Assembly: GCA_905236465.1 (NCBI GenBank)
Contig: CAJOQA010000313.1
Span: forward strand, 1 to 6,738
Direction of reading: 5' to 3'
DNA length: 6,738 bases
From: an uncultured Treponema sp.
GTDB taxonomy: Bacteria > Spirochaetota > Spirochaetia > Treponematales > Treponemataceae
Positions 5,475 to 6,738 of this stretch are shown one piece after another. The position numbers and the translations under genes are program-made. Below the pieces are notes generated by a model. That model was not told the origin of the DNA. It searched no databases and was given only the letters and a program-made list of their open reading frames with translations. Each line of letters begins with the position of its first letter. Position 1 is the first letter of the stretch.

Positions 5475-6599
5475 ATGTCGAAATCTACTGTTTATTTTAC
5501 AAATTTTCACGCTACTGGTAATGAGAATTTGCTGCAAAAACTTCATCGCCTTATGAAAAGCACTGGTTTTGAAAATATAGATTTTACAGAGAAATATGCG
5601 GCCATAAAAATTCATTTTGGAGAATATGGGAACCTTGCCTTTTTGCGGCCAAATTATGCTAAGGTTGTAGCCGATTACGTAAAGGAACGTGGCGGAAAGC
5701 CTTTCCTAACTGACTGCAATACTTTGTATGTCGGTAGCCGAAAAAACGCTATAGACCATCTAGATACTGCTTATGTAAATGGTTTTTCTCCTTTGCAAAC
5801 TGGTTGCCATGTGATTATAGCTGATGGTCTCAAGGGAACTGATGAGACTATTGTTCCCATAAATCAAAAATATGTAAAGGATGCAAAAATTGGTCATGCC
5901 ATTATGGATGCTGATGTCCTTATTTCTTTAAATCATTTTAAAGGACACGAGATGGCAGGTTTTGGCGGAGCCATAAAGAATCTTGGAATGGGGTCTGGTT
6001 CTCGTGCTGGAAAAATGGAGCAGCACTGCGATGGTAAGCCCCATGTAGATAGCGCAGCTTGTATAGGCTGTGGCGCCTGTTTCCGCATTTGTGCTCACGA
6101 AGCCCCACAAAAGGGCCCTGACAAAAAATACAGCATAGACCAGAATAAATGCGTGGGCTGCGGGCGTTGTTTGGCAGTTTGCCCTAAAGATGCGATAAGC
6201 GCTGACTTTAGCAATTCAATTGCAATGCTAAACTACAAAATGGCCGAATATGCTCTTGCTGTATGCCAGAACAGACCAACCTTCCATATCAGCCTGATTT
6301 GTGATGTTTCCCCTAACTGCGACTGCCATGCAGAAAATGATATTCCGATTGTTCCTGATGTTGGAATGTTAGCAAGTTTTGACCCTGTTGCATTAGACCA
6401 AGCCTGTGCTGATTTAGTGAATAAGCAGCCTGTTGTTGCTGAAAGTGAACTTGCAAAGAATTTAGCAAAAGTTGAGGAAAGTGACAAAAATCATGACCAC
6501 TTTCACATGGTCCACCCTGATACAGAGTGGGAATCCTGTCTTTCCCATAGTCAGGAAATAGGTCTAGGTAGCCGTGACTACGAACTAAAAAGAATTTAA
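5475..6599 (+). CDS. DUF362 domain protein with 2[4Fe-4S] ferredoxin module
   Basis: This 374-residue cytosolic protein resembles DUF362 over residues 1-185 and again at 240-330. Characteristic pieces are AIKIHFGEYGN at 43-53, FLTDCNTLY at 77-85, LISLNHFKGHEMAGFGGAIKNLGMG at 149-173, and FDPVALDQACADL near the C-terminus. Inserted between them is a bacterial-type ferredoxin module: Cys196, 199, 202 and 206 (CIGCGACFRICA), and Cys226, 229, 232 and 236 (CVGCGRCLAVCP), enough for two [4Fe-4S] clusters. The first motif ends in Cys-Ala instead of the usual Cys-Pro. The family is common in anaerobes; its reaction is not established, and electron transfer is inferred from the clusters. The ATG at 5475 has AAGGAG 6 bases upstream, overlapping the previous stop. 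It is the last gene of the operon; no strong terminator follows. Confidence 0.92.
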   Translation: MSKSTVYFTNFHATGNENLLQKLHRLMKSTGFENIDFTEKYAAIKIHFGEYGNLAFLRPNYAKVVADYVKERGGKPFLTDCNTLYVGSRKNAIDHLDTAYVNGFSPLQTGCHVIIADGLKGTDETIVPINQKYVKDAKIGHAIMDADVLISLNHFKGHEMAGFGGAIKNLGMGSGSRAGKMEQHCDGKPHVDSAACIGCGACFRICAHEAPQKGPDKKYSIDQNKCVGCGRCLAVCPKDAISADFSNSIAMLNYKMAEYALAVCQNRPTFHISLICDVSPNCDCHAENDIPIVPDVGMLASFDPVALDQACADLVNKQPVVAESELAKNLAKVEESDKNHDHFHMVHPDTEWESCLSHSQEIGLGSRDYELKRI

Positions 6600-6668
6600 G
6601 CTAGGTCAAAAAAATCAGTAGGGATTTTGTTAGCAATAGCAAGTATAGGCAACCTCGAAAAACTCCCC

Positions 6669-6688
6669 TGAATTTACAAAGAAATTCA
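6669..6688. repeat. 20-bp operator-like palindrome over the -35 of the last promoter
   Basis: TGAATTT-N6-AAATTCA is a perfect 7-bp inverted repeat with a 6-base centre. It encloses the predicted -35 (6673-6678). A dimeric repressor bound there would block polymerase. It could also be part of a mobile-element end or a chance feature of AT-rich DNA. Confidence 0.4.
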
Positions 6689-6701
6689 AACATGCTAAAA
6701 T
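6673..6701 (+). promoter_or_regulatory. Predicted sigma70 promoter for the gene starting at 6708
   Basis: TTTACA (6673-6678) and TAAAAT (6696-6701) are separated by 17 bp, each one base off consensus. TG at 6693-6694 gives an extended -10 (TGCTAAAAT). The predicted +1 is A6708, the first base of the ATG, so the mRNA would be leaderless. No Shine-Dalgarno is visible upstream. Confidence 0.65.
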
Positions 6702-6707
6702 TTCCAT

Positions 6708-6738
6708 ATGAAGAAAGAACGCGGATTTTTTGACGAAG
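6708..6738 (+). CDS. Start of a gene cut by the window end; possibly an IS5-type transposase
   Basis: ATG at 6708 opens MKKERGFFDE and runs off the window. Ten residues cannot identify a family. The pattern (short basic start, then FFDE) resembles from memory the N-terminus of IS5-group transposases, which begin near FFD and continue to a GDPL motif. If so, the left end of an insertion sequence should lie in 6600-6707. I could not recognise a terminal inverted repeat there without the right end. The promoter immediately upstream supports a real gene start. Confidence 0.45.
   Translation, partial: MKKERGFFDE

Noticed and set aside
6611..6628. AAAATC-N6-GATTTT hairpin as the terminator of the plus operon
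   Set aside because: The stem is six mostly A/T pairs with no following T-tract, too weak to call an intrinsic terminator.
6627..6642. TTGTTA-GCAA-TAGCAA stem-loop after the DUF362 gene
   Set aside because: A 6-bp stem with a G-T wobble and no T-tract; likely chance.

Overview
The window looks like ordinary chromosome from a spirochaete, most likely the genus Treponema. The grounds are a serine hydroxymethyltransferase (SHMT) with a spirochaete-like insertion before the PLP lysine, a moderately AT-rich composition, tight gene packing, and the general look of the proteins. This is family recognition by eye, not a search result.

Layout: (1) 2-883 (+) is the 3' part of glyA; its 5' end lies outside the window. 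(2) 864-4133 (-) is a five-gene operon with gaps of 3 to 18 bases. In transcription order it encodes a small double zinc-ribbon protein, glutamate racemase (murI), a GNAT acetyltransferase fused to a Nudix hydrolase, a 2H phosphoesterase, and a MutT-like Nudix hydrolase. The last gene converges on glyA and overlaps it by 20 bp. (3) 4134-4186 is a compact divergent promoter region. (4) 4187-6599 (+) is a three-gene operon: a pentapeptide-repeat protein with an N-terminal Cys/His module, a metallo-beta-lactamase (MBL)-fold hydrolase with an Asp-to-Asn change in its metal motif, and a DUF362/2[4Fe-4S] ferredoxin protein. (5) 6600-6738 is a spacer with a good promoter and the first ten codons of another gene, possibly an IS5-type transposase.

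The minus operon joins cell-wall precursor supply (D-glutamate) to a set of nucleotide-processing enzymes: two Nudix domains and one 2H phosphoesterase. This suggests nucleotide housecleaning or RNA-end/cyclic-phosphate metabolism, but substrates cannot be read from the sequence. The plus operon has no obvious shared pathway; an Fe-S protein next to an MBL-fold protein hints at redox or metal chemistry.

The most interesting signal is in promoter geometry. At all three places where a transcription unit starts, a near-consensus -35/-10 pair with 17-bp spacing puts the predicted +1 at, or one base before, the start codon, and no clear, well-placed Shine-Dalgarno (SD) sequence is present. Genes inside the operons mostly have good SD sequences. 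This suggests that first genes are translated from leaderless mRNAs. The two divergent promoters also physically overlap. I saw no CRISPR array, tRNA, rRNA, riboswitch or strong intrinsic terminator.
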